64,000 bases of DNA from Candidatus Bacteroides merdipullorum (GCA_019116045.1 DXCK01000113.1:1-64000); one strand, 5' to 3'. Counted from the first letter of the stretch, positions 43,261 through 52,445 are shown. The notes: generated from the sequence alone by a model not told the origin. Translations and numbers: made by a program.

Positions 43261-43292
43261 GCAAAGATAGTCTTTTCCGGCGATAATCCAAG
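43261..43292 (-). promoter_or_regulatory. Promoter CTTG-N19-TATCTTTGC for HU-like gene
   Basis: Reverse-strand -7 at 43269-43261, -33-like CTTG at 43292-43289. Confidence 0.6.
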
Positions 43293-43332
43293 CACCGGGG
43301 CAAACTTTTTTCGGCATTTTTTTGCGCAACCC

Positions 43333-43364
43333 CTTGCATAATCCGCAGAAAAGCCCTTACTTTG
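43333..43364 (+). promoter_or_regulatory. Candidate carB promoter CTTG-N20-TTACTTTG
   Basis: CTTG 43333-43336 and TTACTTTG 43357-43364; near consensus. Confidence 0.45.
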
Positions 43365-43385
43365 CACCCAACAACATAGTTATTC

Positions 43386-43601
43386 ATGTTCATAAGAAAT
43401 CGTATTCGTCCACTTCTCGACTCTGCCGTTCCGACGGAACGAGAGGGGCTTGATTTTTTCTTTTTTTGCACTTTTCTAATTTATACAAACCTTCTGATGC
43501 GTCGTCCCCGTGAGGGGGTGGCGCATTTCTTTTCCCAGGAGACAATAGCTAACCCATTGATAGACATAAAAACACCCAGAGATTTATGGAACAAACATTG
43601 A
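43386..43601 (+). CDS. Candidate carB leader peptide ORF (71 codons), overlaps carB start
   Basis: MFIRNRIRPLLDSAVPTEREGLDFFFFCTFLIYTNLLMRRPREGVAHFF...; TGA at 43599-43601 is inside carB. Confidence 0.45.
   Translation: MFIRNRIRPLLDSAVPTEREGLDFFFFCTFLIYTNLLMRRPREGVAHFFSQETIANPLIDIKTPRDLWNKH
43499..43534 (+). terminator. Attenuator-like hairpin GCGTCGTCCCC-GTGA-GGGGGTGGCGC followed by ATTTCTTTT
   Basis: 11 bp including 3 G-U pairs, GNRA loop; upstream of carB. Confidence 0.55.
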
Positions 43602-46600
43602 AGAAAGTGCTCGTCCTCGGGTCGGGCGCACTCAAAATCGGTCAGGCCGGCGAGTTCGACTACTCCGGCTCGCAGGCCCTGAAAGCCCTGCGCGAAGAAG
43701 GCATCCAGTCCGTACTGGTCAACCCTAACATCGCCACCATCCAGACCTCGGAAGGCATCGCCGACCAGGTCTACTTCCTCCCCGTCACCCCTGAGTTCGT
43801 CACACGCATCATCGAAAAGGAGCGCCCAGACGGCATCCTCCTGGCCTTCGGCGGGCAAACGGCGCTGAACTGCGGCACCGAGCTCTACCAGTCGGGCGTG
43901 CTCCAGCGCTACGGAGTCCGCGTGCTGGGCACCTCCGTCGAGGCCATCATGAACACCGAAGACCGCGACCTCTTCGTGCGCAAGCTCGACGAAATCCCCA
44001 TGAAGACCCCCAAGAGCCACGCCGTCGAGACCATGGCCGACGCCCTCAAGGCGGCTCACGACATAGGCTACCCCGTCATGGTGCGCTCCGCCTACGCCCT
44101 CGGCGGCCAGGGCAGTGGCATCTGCCCCGACGAGGAAACCTTCCTCCGCCTGGCCGAAAGCGCCTTTACCTTCTCACGCCAGATACTGGTGGAGGAGAGC
44201 CTGAAGGGATGGAAGGAGATAGAGTTCGAGGTCATACGCGACGCCAATGACCACTGCTTCACCGTGGCTTCGATGGAAAACTTCGACCCCCTGGGCATCC
44301 ACACCGGCGAGAGCATCGTGGTCGCACCCACCTGCTCGCTCACTCCCGACCAGGTCGAGACCCTGCAAGAGCTGTCCCGCCGCTGTGTGCGCCACCTGGG
44401 CATCGTGGGCGAGTGCAACATACAGTATGCCTTCAACGCCGACACCGGCGACTACCGTGTCATAGAGGTCAACGCACGCCTCAGCCGTTCCTCCGCCTTG
44501 GCCTCGAAGGCAACGGGCTACCCCCTGGCCTTCGTCGCCGCCAAGATAGCCCTGGGCTACACGTTGGACCAGATAGGAGAGATGGGCACCCCCAACTCCG
44601 CCTACGTTGCCCCCTCGCTCGACTACCTCATCTGCAAAATCCCACGCTGGGACCTCACCAAGTTCGTCGGCGTTAGCCGCGAGATTGGCTCCAGCATGAA
44701 GTCGGTGGGAGAAATCATGTCCATCGGACGCTCCTTCGAAGAAATCATACAGAAGGGCCTCCGCATGATAGGCCAAGGCATGCACGGGTTCGTGGGCAAC
44801 GAGGGACTGACCTTCGACGACCTCGACCACGAGCTGGCCCATCCCACCGACCTGCGCATCTTCGCCATCGCACAGGCGCTGGAAGAGGGCTACACCATCG
44901 ACCGCATATACGAGCTCACCCGCATAGACCCCTGGTTTATCCAGCGGCTGAAGAACATCGTCGACTACAAGGCAGTCCTCTCACAGTACGACCGCATCGA
45001 AGACCTCCCCGCCGACGTCCTGCGCCAAGCCAAGCGCTTAGGCTTCTCAGACTTCCAGATTGCACGCTTCGTCCTCCATCCCGAGGGCAACATGGAGCGC
45101 GAGAATCTCCAGGTGCGCGCACGCCGCAAAGAGCTTGGCATCCTGCCCGCCGTCAAGCGCATCAACACCGTTGCCTCCGAGCATCCCGAGCTGACCAACT
45201 ATCTCTACATGACCTATGAGGCAGAGGGCTACGACGTCAACTACTATAAGAACGAGAAGTCCGTCGTCATACTCGGCTCCGGTGCCTACCGCATCGGCTC
45301 CTCCGTCGAGTTTGACTGGTGCAGTGTCAATGCCGTACAGACGGCACGCAAGCTGGGATACAAGTCCATCATGATCAACTACAACCCGGAGACAGTCTCC
45401 ACCGACTACGACATGTGCGACCGTCTCTACTTCGACGAGCTGTCGTTCGAGCGCGTCCTGGACGTCATCGACCTCGAACAGCCGCGCGGTGTCATCGTCT
45501 CCGTGGGCGGGCAGATCCCCAACAATCTGGCCATGAAGCTCTACCGCCAGTCGGTTCCCGTGCTGGGTACGTCGCCCGTCAGTATCGACCGTGCCGAGAA
45601 CCGCAACAAGTTCAGCCACATGCTGGACATGCTCGGCATCGACCAACCCGCCTGGCAAGAACTGACCAGCCTGGACGACGTCAAGGCTTTCATCCAGAAG
45701 GTGGGCTACCCCGTCCTGGTGCGTCCCAGCTACGTCCTGTCAGGCGCAGCCATGAACGTCTGCTACGACGAGGAAGAACTCGAGGAGTTTCTCCGCATGG
45801 CCGCCAAGGTGTCGAAGGAATACCCCGTGGTCGTGTCGCAGTTCCTCCAGAACACAAAGGAGATTGAGTTCGACGCCGTGGCCCAGAATGGCGAGATTGT
45901 AGAGTATGCCATCTCCGAGCACATCGAGTTTGCGGGCGTACACAGCGGCGACGCCACCCTGGTCTTTCCCGCGCAGAAGATATACTTCGCCACGGCACGC
46001 CGCATCAAGCAGATCAGCCGCCGCATCGCCAAAGAGCTGAACATCTCCGGCCCGTTCAACATACAGTACCTGGCCCGCAACAACGAAGTCAAGGTCATTG
46101 AGTGCAACCTCCGTGCCTCGCGCTCCTTCCCCTTCGTCAGCAAGGTGCTGAAACGCAACTTCATTGAGACGGCCACCCGCATCATGCTCGACGCTCCCTA
46201 CACCCGTCCCGACAAGTCGGCCTTCGACATTGACTGGATAGGCGTCAAGGCCAGCCAGTTCTCCTTCTCACGCCTGCACAAGGCAGACCCCGTCCTTGGT
46301 GTGGACATGTCCTCGACGGGCGAGGTTGGCTGCCTGGGCGACAGCTTCGACGAGGCACTGTTGAATGCCATGATTGCCACAGGCTTCAAGATTCCCCAGC
46401 CGGAGAAGGGCGTGATGGTGTCCAGCGGCGCCATGAAGTCCAAGGTGGATTTGTTGGATGCCACCCGCATGTTGCATGCCAAAGGGTATAAGATTTATGC
46501 CACCGCCGGCACCTCGGCCTTCCTCAACGCCCACGGGGTGGAGACGACACCCGTCTACTGGCCCGACGAGAAGCCCGATGCCGAGAACAACGTGATGCGC

Positions 46601-46813
46601 ATGATTGCCAACCACGCCTTCGACCTCATCGTGAATATCCCCAAGAATCACACGAAGCGTGAGCTGACCAATGGCTACAAGATACGCCGTGCGGCCATCG
46701 ACCACAACATACCGCTCATCACCAACGCCCGGTTGGCAAGTGCCTTCATCGAGGCCTTCTGCAACCTCAAGCCGGAGGACATCGCCATCAAGAGTTGGCA
46801 GGAATACAAGTAA
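43586..46813 (+). CDS. carB: Carbamoyl-phosphate synthase large subunit
   Basis: 1075 aa; LKKVLVLGSGALKIGQAGEFDYSGSQALKAL; duplicated ATP-grasp and MGS domain. Confidence 0.97.
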   Translation: MEQTLKKVLVLGSGALKIGQAGEFDYSGSQALKALREEGIQSVLVNPNIATIQTSEGIADQVYFLPVTPEFVTRIIEKERPDGILLAFGGQTALNCGTELYQSGVLQRYGVRVLGTSVEAIMNTEDRDLFVRKLDEIPMKTPKSHAVETMADALKAAHDIGYPVMVRSAYALGGQGSGICPDEETFLRLAESAFTFSRQILVEESLKGWKEIEFEVIRDANDHCFTVASMENFDPLGIHTGESIVVAPTCSLTPDQVETLQELSRRCVRHLGIVGECNIQYAFNADTGDYRVIEVNARLSRSSALASKATGYPLAFVAAKIALGYTLDQIGEMGTPNSAYVAPSLDYLICKIPRWDLTKFVGVSREIGSSMKSVGEIMSIGRSFEEIIQKGLRMIGQGMHGFVGNEGLTFDDLDHELAHPTDLRIFAIAQALEEGYTIDRIYELTRIDPWFIQRLKNIVDYKAVLSQYDRIEDLPADVLRQAKRLGFSDFQIARFVLHPEGNMERENLQVRARRKELGILPAVKRINTVASEHPELTNYLYMTYEAEGYDVNYYKNEKSVVILGSGAYRIGSSVEFDWCSVNAVQTARKLGYKSIMINYNPETVSTDYDMCDRLYFDELSFERVLDVIDLEQPRGVIVSVGGQIPNNLAMKLYRQSVPVLGTSPVSIDRAENRNKFSHMLDMLGIDQPAWQELTSLDDVKAFIQKVGYPVLVRPSYVLSGAAMNVCYDEEELEEFLRMAAKVSKEYPVVVSQFLQNTKEIEFDAVAQNGEIVEYAISEHIEFAGVHSGDATLVFPAQKIYFATARRIKQISRRIAKELNISGPFNIQYLARNNEVKVIECNLRASRSFPFVSKVLKRNFIETATRIMLDAPYTRPDKSAFDIDWIGVKASQFSFSRLHKADPVLGVDMSSTGEVGCLGDSFDEALLNAMIATGFKIPQPEKGVMVSSGAMKSKVDLLDATRMLHAKGYKIYATAGTSAFLNAHGVETTPVYWPDEKPDAENNVMRMIANHAFDLIVNIPKNHTKRELTNGYKIRRAAIDHNIPLITNARLASAFIEAFCNLKPEDIAIKSWQEYK

Positions 46814-46833
46814 CTCTTGTGCAGTTATTGAAT

Positions 46834-46916
46834 GTGCGGATTGCGCGGATTCGTCATGGATGTGCCTGTGTGAAGCTCATCTCGTGCGAGCGTCTGCGTA
46901 ATCCGCACCTTTTTTG
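46834..46916 (+). terminator. Long-loop terminator after carB
   Basis: GTGCGGATT (46834-46842)/AATCCGCAC (46900-46908) then CTTTTTTG. Confidence 0.6.
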
Positions 46917-46920
46917 TTGG

Positions 46921-47712
46921 TCATTCACGCAACCGGTACACTTTTACCCAGTCTACCGACATCTCCACGGGCAGTTCCTCTGGACGTGCTTTCCCCACCC
47001 ACGGGCCTTCTATCTGCATATCCACCAGCAGATAGTACGGCGTCCCGAAAGGATATTGCCCCGGCTGGTCTGTCTCAATACGCGGATAGGTGAATGTTTT
47101 TCTTCCGTTGATTGAGAATATCAGGCTGTCCGGCAGGATTTCTACTGCATAAGTGTTGTAATCGTCGCGGTTGATGGCTCCGGTGGCTTCATGGGGAGGG
47201 ATGCTGTCATTCTTCAATATGTAGGTATAATGGGAGTGCACGGTCTGATAAACGAAGGTATCGTGGTTTAAGTGTTCCATGATGTCTATTTCTCCTCCGT
47301 CGGGCCACTTGGCATTTTCAGGCAGCATCCAGATGGCAGGCCAGGCCCCTTGTGCTCGGCCAAACTTGGCACGTACTTCCACTTTGCCATGCCTTATGTT
47401 GAACTTTCCCTTGGTGTATAATCCTCCGGTGAGGTAGCGTGCTGTGTCTTGAGCCACCGTTCCGTTGTTACAGATGCCACGCAATATCAGGTTTCCATCT
47501 TCCATGGCATATAGAGTATCAGCGTTGGACATGTGGCGGTTCCAGTTTGCCTTTCCCCGGGGGATTTTGCTCCAATATGCTTCGTTGAAGGTGCTTTCGT
47601 CAAAATGATCCTCCCAAATCAATTCATACGTTGCCTGCTGAGCTTGGCTGGCCAGGGCGAGGCAACATCCGCATAAGGCAGCCACGATTCTTTTTCTTCC
47701 CATAATAAACAT
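46921..47712 (-). CDS. Glycoside hydrolase family 16
   Basis: YELIWEDHFDESTFN...; catalytic GGEIDIMEHLN (ExDxxE). Confidence 0.92.
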   Translation of the reverse strand: MFIMGRKRIVAALCGCCLALASQAQQATYELIWEDHFDESTFNEAYWSKIPRGKANWNRHMSNADTLYAMEDGNLILRGICNNGTVAQDTARYLTGGLYTKGKFNIRHGKVEVRAKFGRAQGAWPAIWMLPENAKWPDGGEIDIMEHLNHDTFVYQTVHSHYTYILKNDSIPPHEATGAINRDDYNTYAVEILPDSLIFSINGRKTFTYPRIETDQPGQYPFGTPYYLLVDMQIEGPWVGKARPEELPVEMSVDWVKVYRLRE

Positions 47713-47973
47713 CTCTTATTGTCTTACTTTACTTTGATGCTTCAAAGGTAAGCTAAAGGGAAAGTTTTTCTTGTTGTTGAAAGCTAAAAAGCTATAAAAG
47801 CAAAGATTCATCAACCTGTGGTAATGCTGTCAGAGAAGAAATAAATAGAGAGAAATCAGAGTGAAGGTAACTTTTCCTTTCGTTGTGTACATAAAAGCGA
47901 AATAATTAATATGTTGAAAAACAGTATCTAAGGAGAAATAATGGAAAAAGGAGAAAAAATAATAGGAAAAAGT

Positions 47974-48005
47974 TTTGGTAGTCTCAAAATAAGCCGTACC
48001 TTTGC
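47974..48005 (+). promoter_or_regulatory. Consensus promoter TTTG-N19-TACCTTTGC for tRNA-Val
   Basis: TTTG 47974-47977; TACCTTTGC starting 47997. Confidence 0.8.
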
Positions 48006-48030
48006 ATCGCTTTTGAAACGGAAGTGTAAC

Positions 48031-48105
48031 GGACGTTTAGCTCAGCTGGTTCAGAGCGTCTGCCTTACAAGCAGAGGGTCGGCGGTTCGAATCCGTCAAC
48101 GTCCA
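48031..48105 (+). tRNA. tRNA-Val(TAC), followed by encoded CCA
   Basis: GGACGTT...CTGCCTTACAAGCAG...GGTTCGAATCC...AACGTCCA cloverleaf. Confidence 0.95.
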
Positions 48106-48139
48106 CCAGCAACGAAATACACTTCTAGAAACAAAAGAC

Positions 48140-48214
48140 GGACGTTTAGCTCAGCTGGTTCAGAGCGTCTGCCTTACAAGCAGAGGGTCGGCGGTTCGAA
48201 TCCGTCAACGTCCA
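48140..48214 (+). tRNA. tRNA-Val(TAC), second copy, followed by CTA
   Basis: Same tRNA sequence as 48031-48105. Confidence 0.95.
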
Positions 48215-48283
48215 CTAGTTGTATTTGAAATATGCCATAATGGATAGTCTTGCAAGTGATTTGTAAGGCTATTTTTTTTGTCC

Positions 48284-49651
48284 TTATCCGAAGAGGCAGC
48301 GGAAGGCTTCTTCTACCTTGCGCACGGGTACCAGTTCTATCTTTATCTTTGCCGTATTCAGTCCTTGCAGGTTCTGCCGGGGCAGGATGAATTGGCGGAA
48401 ACCTAGCTTCTCTGCTTCGCCGATGCGCTGTTCTATGCGGTTTATGGGGCGGATTTCGCCTGATAGGCCCACTTCGCCAGCCATGCATACTTCAGCCTCG
48501 ATGGCGGCATCCATGTTGCTGCTCAGTATGGCACTGATGACTGCCAGGTCGATGGCCGGGTCGTTCACTTTCAATCCGCCGGCAATGTTCAGAAATACGT
48601 CCTTCTGTGCCAGTTTGAAGCCTACACGCTTTTCCAACACAGCCAGCAGCATGTTCATGCGTCGTGTGTCAAAGCCGGTGGCCGAGCGTTGCGGGTTGCC
48701 GTAGACTGCGCTGCTCACCAGTGCCTGCGTTTCGATGAGGAAGGGGCGTATGCCCTCGATGGCCGAAGCAATGGCCACGCCACTCATGCCCTCGTGATCC
48801 TGGCTGAGTAGGAGTTCCGACGGGTTGCTCACCTGGCGCAATCCATCCTGCCGCATTTCGTAGATGCCCAGTTCCGCTGTGCTGCCGAAGCGATTCTTGA
48901 TGCTACGTAAGATGCGGTACATGTAGTGTTGGTCACCCTCGAATTGCAGCACCGTGTCTACGATGTGCTCCAGCACTTTGGGACCGGCGATGCTCCCTTC
49001 TTTGTTGATATGCCCGATGAGGATGACGGGCGTGTGGCTCTCTTTGGCGAAGCGCAGAATGGAGGCGGCACATTCCCTTACCTGGGCAATGCTGCCCGGT
49101 GATGATTCCAGGCTTTCGGTCGATATGGTCTGTATGGAGTCGATAATGACCAGGTCGGGTTGCGTGTTCTTGATATGTACGAAGATTTGCTCCAGTGAAG
49201 TCTCGCAGGCAATGAGGCAATCGCTCGATGTGTGGGTTAGTCGGTCGGCACGCAACTTCAGCTGGCGGGCGCTTTCTTCGCCCGATATGTAGAGGATGCG
49301 CTTTTCGGGCATCCGCAGCACGGTTTGCAGGATAAGTGTGGACTTGCCAATGCCTGGTTCTCCGCCCAGCAGTACCAGCGAGCCGCGTACCAGCCCGCCG
49401 CCCAACACGCGGTTCAGTTCATCGTCGTGCATGTCGATGCGTGGTTCGTCATCGGCATTGATTTCGTTTAGTGTCACCGGCTTTGACTTTGTTTTGGCTA
49501 GTCCGGTCAATGAGGGGCGTGCCGCAGGCTCCTTGCGCACGATTTCTTCGACGAAGGTGTTCCATTGTCCGCACGAAGGACATTTGCCTTGCCACTTGGG
49601 CGATTCTTGCCCGCAGTTGCTGCATACATATACGGTCTTCTCTTTTGCCAT
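48284..49651 (-). CDS. radA: DNA repair protein RadA
   Basis: VCSNCGQESPKWQGKCPSCGQWNTF zinc motif; GGEPGIGKSTL Walker A; Lon-like C-terminus. Confidence 0.96.
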   Translation of the reverse strand: MAKEKTVYVCSNCGQESPKWQGKCPSCGQWNTFVEEIVRKEPAARPSLTGLAKTKSKPVTLNEINADDEPRIDMHDDELNRVLGGGLVRGSLVLLGGEPGIGKSTLILQTVLRMPEKRILYISGEESARQLKLRADRLTHTSSDCLIACETSLEQIFVHIKNTQPDLVIIDSIQTISTESLESSPGSIAQVRECAASILRFAKESHTPVILIGHINKEGSIAGPKVLEHIVDTVLQFEGDQHYMYRILRSIKNRFGSTAELGIYEMRQDGLRQVSNPSELLLSQDHEGMSGVAIASAIEGIRPFLIETQALVSSAVYGNPQRSATGFDTRRMNMLLAVLEKRVGFKLAQKDVFLNIAGGLKVNDPAIDLAVISAILSSNMDAAIEAEVCMAGEVGLSGEIRPINRIEQRIGEAEKLGFRQFILPRQNLQGLNTAKIKIELVPVRKVEEAFRCLFG

Positions 49652-49763
49652 TTCGTTGCTTATTTGTGGTCAAAGGTACGATTAATATGGGTAGTTTCCT
49701 CCATATTCTGCACTTTTATCGCAAAAAAGTGGGATGAAGTGATAGATTGTATGCTTTTATTGC

Positions 49764-49772
49764 TACATTTGC
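49764..49772 (+). promoter_or_regulatory. -7 box TACATTTGC for thr operon
   Basis: Matches TAnnTTTGC; 37 nt upstream of the leader ORF. The -33 element is not clear. Confidence 0.5.
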
Positions 49773-49808
49773 AACATCTTATTCATCAGAAACGATAGAA
49801 ACCAGGCT

Positions 49809-49868
49809 ATGGACAAGTATTATCCGCATACCGTCACATCAATGCGCACCATGACCCTTCGGGGTTAG
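49809..49868 (+). CDS. Candidate threonine-operon leader peptide MDKYYPHTVTSMRTMTLRG
   Basis: 19 codons, 4 Thr in the last 12; upstream of terminator-like hairpin and thrA. Confidence 0.5.
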   Translation: MDKYYPHTVTSMRTMTLRG

Positions 49869-49920
49869 GGATAGTATTTCGTGTTTCTACGTGTTACACA
49901 TTATTTTCGGTTTTTCCTTT

Positions 49921-49963
49921 CCTCCGTCTGCGGAGGCTGCCCGGCAGGAACGGGCTTTTTTCC
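49921..49963 (+). terminator. Two adjacent hairpins with U-tract upstream of thrA (putative attenuator)
   Basis: CCTCCG-TCTG-CGGAGG (49921-49936) and GCCCG-GCAGGAA-CGGGC-TTTTTT (49939-49961). Confidence 0.6.
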
Positions 49964-50006
49964 TACATATTATTTACATACAGTAACTTCATTAAAACAG
50001 CATAGG

Positions 50007-52445
50007 ATGAAAGTAATGAAATTCGGCGGAACGTCGGTAGGTTCCGTGGAGAGCATATTGAGTGTGAAACGCATTGTCGAGGCGGAAGCCGGTCGTGAAC
50101 CGGTCATCGTAGTGGTGTCGGCGCTTGGCGGCATTACGGACAAGTTGATAAAGACCTCGCGCATGGCGGCGGCAGGCGATGCGGCGTATGAGGACGAGTT
50201 CCGCGAAATCGTGAGCCGGCACGTGGAGATGGTGAAGCGGGTGATTCCAGAGTTTGACGCGCAGATGACCATGCAGCGCCGGGTGGGGGAGTTGCTCAAT
50301 GAACTGAAGGATATCTTCCAGGGCATCTATCTCATCAAAGACCTGTCGCAGAAGACGTCGGACACGATTGTGAGCTACGGCGAACGCCTTTCGTCCATCA
50401 TTGCCGCCCAACTGACGGGGGCGCGGTGGTATGACTCGCGCAGCTTCATCAAGACGGAGAAGAAGTTTTCGAAGCATGTGTTGGACACGGAGTTGACGAA
50501 CCGGCTGGTGCGCGAGACCTTCAGTGAACTGCCTCCGCTGGTGCTGGTGCCGGGCTTCATTGCCACAGACAAGGACACGGGTGAAGTGACCAACCTGGGT
50601 CGGGGCGGGTCGGACTACACGGCGGCAATCATCGCGGCGGCGCTGGATGCGGACAGCCTGGAGATTTGGACGGACGTGGACGGATTCATGACGGCCGACC
50701 CCAGGGTCATCTCTACGGCCTATACCATCAATGAACTGAGTTACGTGGAGGCGACGGAGTTGTGCAACTTCGGCGCGAAGGTGGTCTATCCGCCGACAAT
50801 CTATCCCGTGTGCCACAAGAACATACCTATCCTTATCAAAAACACCTTTAACCCGGCGGGAGCGGGAACGGTCATCAAGCAGACCGTGAGCAGTCCGCAG
50901 GGCAAAGCCATCAAGGGCATCTCATCCATCAACGATACGAGCCTCATCACGGTGCAGGGCCTGGGCATGGTGGGGGTGATTGGCGTGAACTACCGCATCT
51001 TCAAGGCTCTGGCGAAGAATGGCATCAGCGTCTTCCTGGTGTCGCAGGCGTCGTCGGAGAACTCTACGTCCATCGGTGTGCGCAATGCCGACGCTGACCT
51101 GGCGTGCAGTGTGCTGACGGAGGAGTTTGCCAAGGAGATTGAGATGGGCGAGATATCGCCCATGCAGGTGGAGCGCGACTTGGCCACGGTGGCCATCGTG
51201 GGCGAGAACATGAAGCATACGCCGGGCATCGCGGGCAAGCTGTTCGGCACGCTGGGGCGGAACGGCATCAACGTCATTGCCTGCGCACAGGGGGCGAGCG
51301 AGACCAATATTTCGTTTGTGGTGGACAGCAGGTATCTGCGCAAGTCGCTCAACGTCATCCACGACTCGTTCTTCCTGTCCGAATACCAGGTGCTGAACCT
51401 CTTCATCTGCGGCATCGGCACGGTGGGTGGCAAGCTCATCGAGCAGATTCGTAGCCAGCGGCAGCGGCTGATGCAGGAAAACGGCCTGCAACTGAACGTG
51501 GTGGGCATTGCCGACGCCTCGCGCTCGATGTTCAGCCGTGAGGGCTTCGATCTGTCACGTTTCCGCGAGGAGCTGAAGGAGAAGGGGCAGGAGAGCGACA
51601 CGCAGCGCCTGCGCGACGGCGTCATTGGCATGAACATATTCAACAGCGTCTTCGTCGACTGCACGGCCAGCCCCGACGTGGCGGGCATCTACGAGGAGTT
51701 GTTGCGGCACAACATCTCCGTCGTGGCGGCCAACAAGATTGCCGCATCCAGCGAGTACGAGAATTACCTCCGCCTGAAGCAGACGGCGCGTCAGCGGGGT
51801 GTGAAGTACCTGTTCGAGACCAACGTGGGTGCGGGCCTGCCCATCATCAACACCATCAACGACCTTATCCACAGCGGCGACAAGATTCTGAAGATTGAGG
51901 CCGTGCTGAGCGGCACGCTGAACTACATCTTCAACCAGCTCAGCGCCGACGTGCCTTTCAGCCAGACCATACGCATGGCGCAGCAGGAGCGCTACTCCGA
52001 GCCCGACCCGCGCATCGACCTCAGCGGCAAGGACGTCATCCGCAAGCTCGTCATCCTGGCGCGCGAGGCGGGCTACCGCATCGAGCAGGGCGACGTGGAG
52101 CGGCACCTCTTCGTGCCCGACGACTTCTTCGAGGGGTCGCTGGACGACTTCTGGCGCAAGGTGCCCTCGCTGGACGCCGACTTCGAGGCGCGCCGCCGGC
52201 GGCTGGAGGCCGAGCACAAGCACTGGCGCTTCGTGGCGCGGCTGGACGGCGGACGGGCGTCGGTGGGACTGATGGAGGTGGCCCCCGGGCATCCGTTCTA
52301 CGGGCTGGAGGGCAGCAACAACATCATCCTGCTGACCACCGAGCGCTACCGCGAGTACCCGATGATGATTCAGGGCTACGGCGCGGGAGCCGACGTGACC
52401 GCCGCGGGCGTCTTTGCCGACATCATGAGCATTGCCAATGTCTGA
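50007..52445 (+). CDS. thrA: Bifunctional aspartate kinase/homoserine dehydrogenase I
   Basis: MKVMKFGGTSVGSVE; ACT domains; GIGTVGGKLIEQI. Confidence 0.97.
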   Translation: MKVMKFGGTSVGSVESILSVKRIVEAEAGREPVIVVVSALGGITDKLIKTSRMAAAGDAAYEDEFREIVSRHVEMVKRVIPEFDAQMTMQRRVGELLNELKDIFQGIYLIKDLSQKTSDTIVSYGERLSSIIAAQLTGARWYDSRSFIKTEKKFSKHVLDTELTNRLVRETFSELPPLVLVPGFIATDKDTGEVTNLGRGGSDYTAAIIAAALDADSLEIWTDVDGFMTADPRVISTAYTINELSYVEATELCNFGAKVVYPPTIYPVCHKNIPILIKNTFNPAGAGTVIKQTVSSPQGKAIKGISSINDTSLITVQGLGMVGVIGVNYRIFKALAKNGISVFLVSQASSENSTSIGVRNADADLACSVLTEEFAKEIEMGEISPMQVERDLATVAIVGENMKHTPGIAGKLFGTLGRNGINVIACAQGASETNISFVVDSRYLRKSLNVIHDSFFLSEYQVLNLFICGIGTVGGKLIEQIRSQRQRLMQENGLQLNVVGIADASRSMFSREGFDLSRFREELKEKGQESDTQRLRDGVIGMNIFNSVFVDCTASPDVAGIYEELLRHNISVVAANKIAASSEYENYLRLKQTARQRGVKYLFETNVGAGLPIINTINDLIHSGDKILKIEAVLSGTLNYIFNQLSADVPFSQTIRMAQQERYSEPDPRIDLSGKDVIRKLVILAREAGYRIEQGDVERHLFVPDDFFEGSLDDFWRKVPSLDADFEARRRRLEAEHKHWRFVARLDGGRASVGLMEVAPGHPFYGLEGSNNIILLTTERYREYPMMIQGYGAGADVTAAGVFADIMSIANV

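Noticed and set aside
47941-48228. 95-aa ORF across the tRNA-Val pair
   Set aside because: It reads through both tRNA genes and their promoter.
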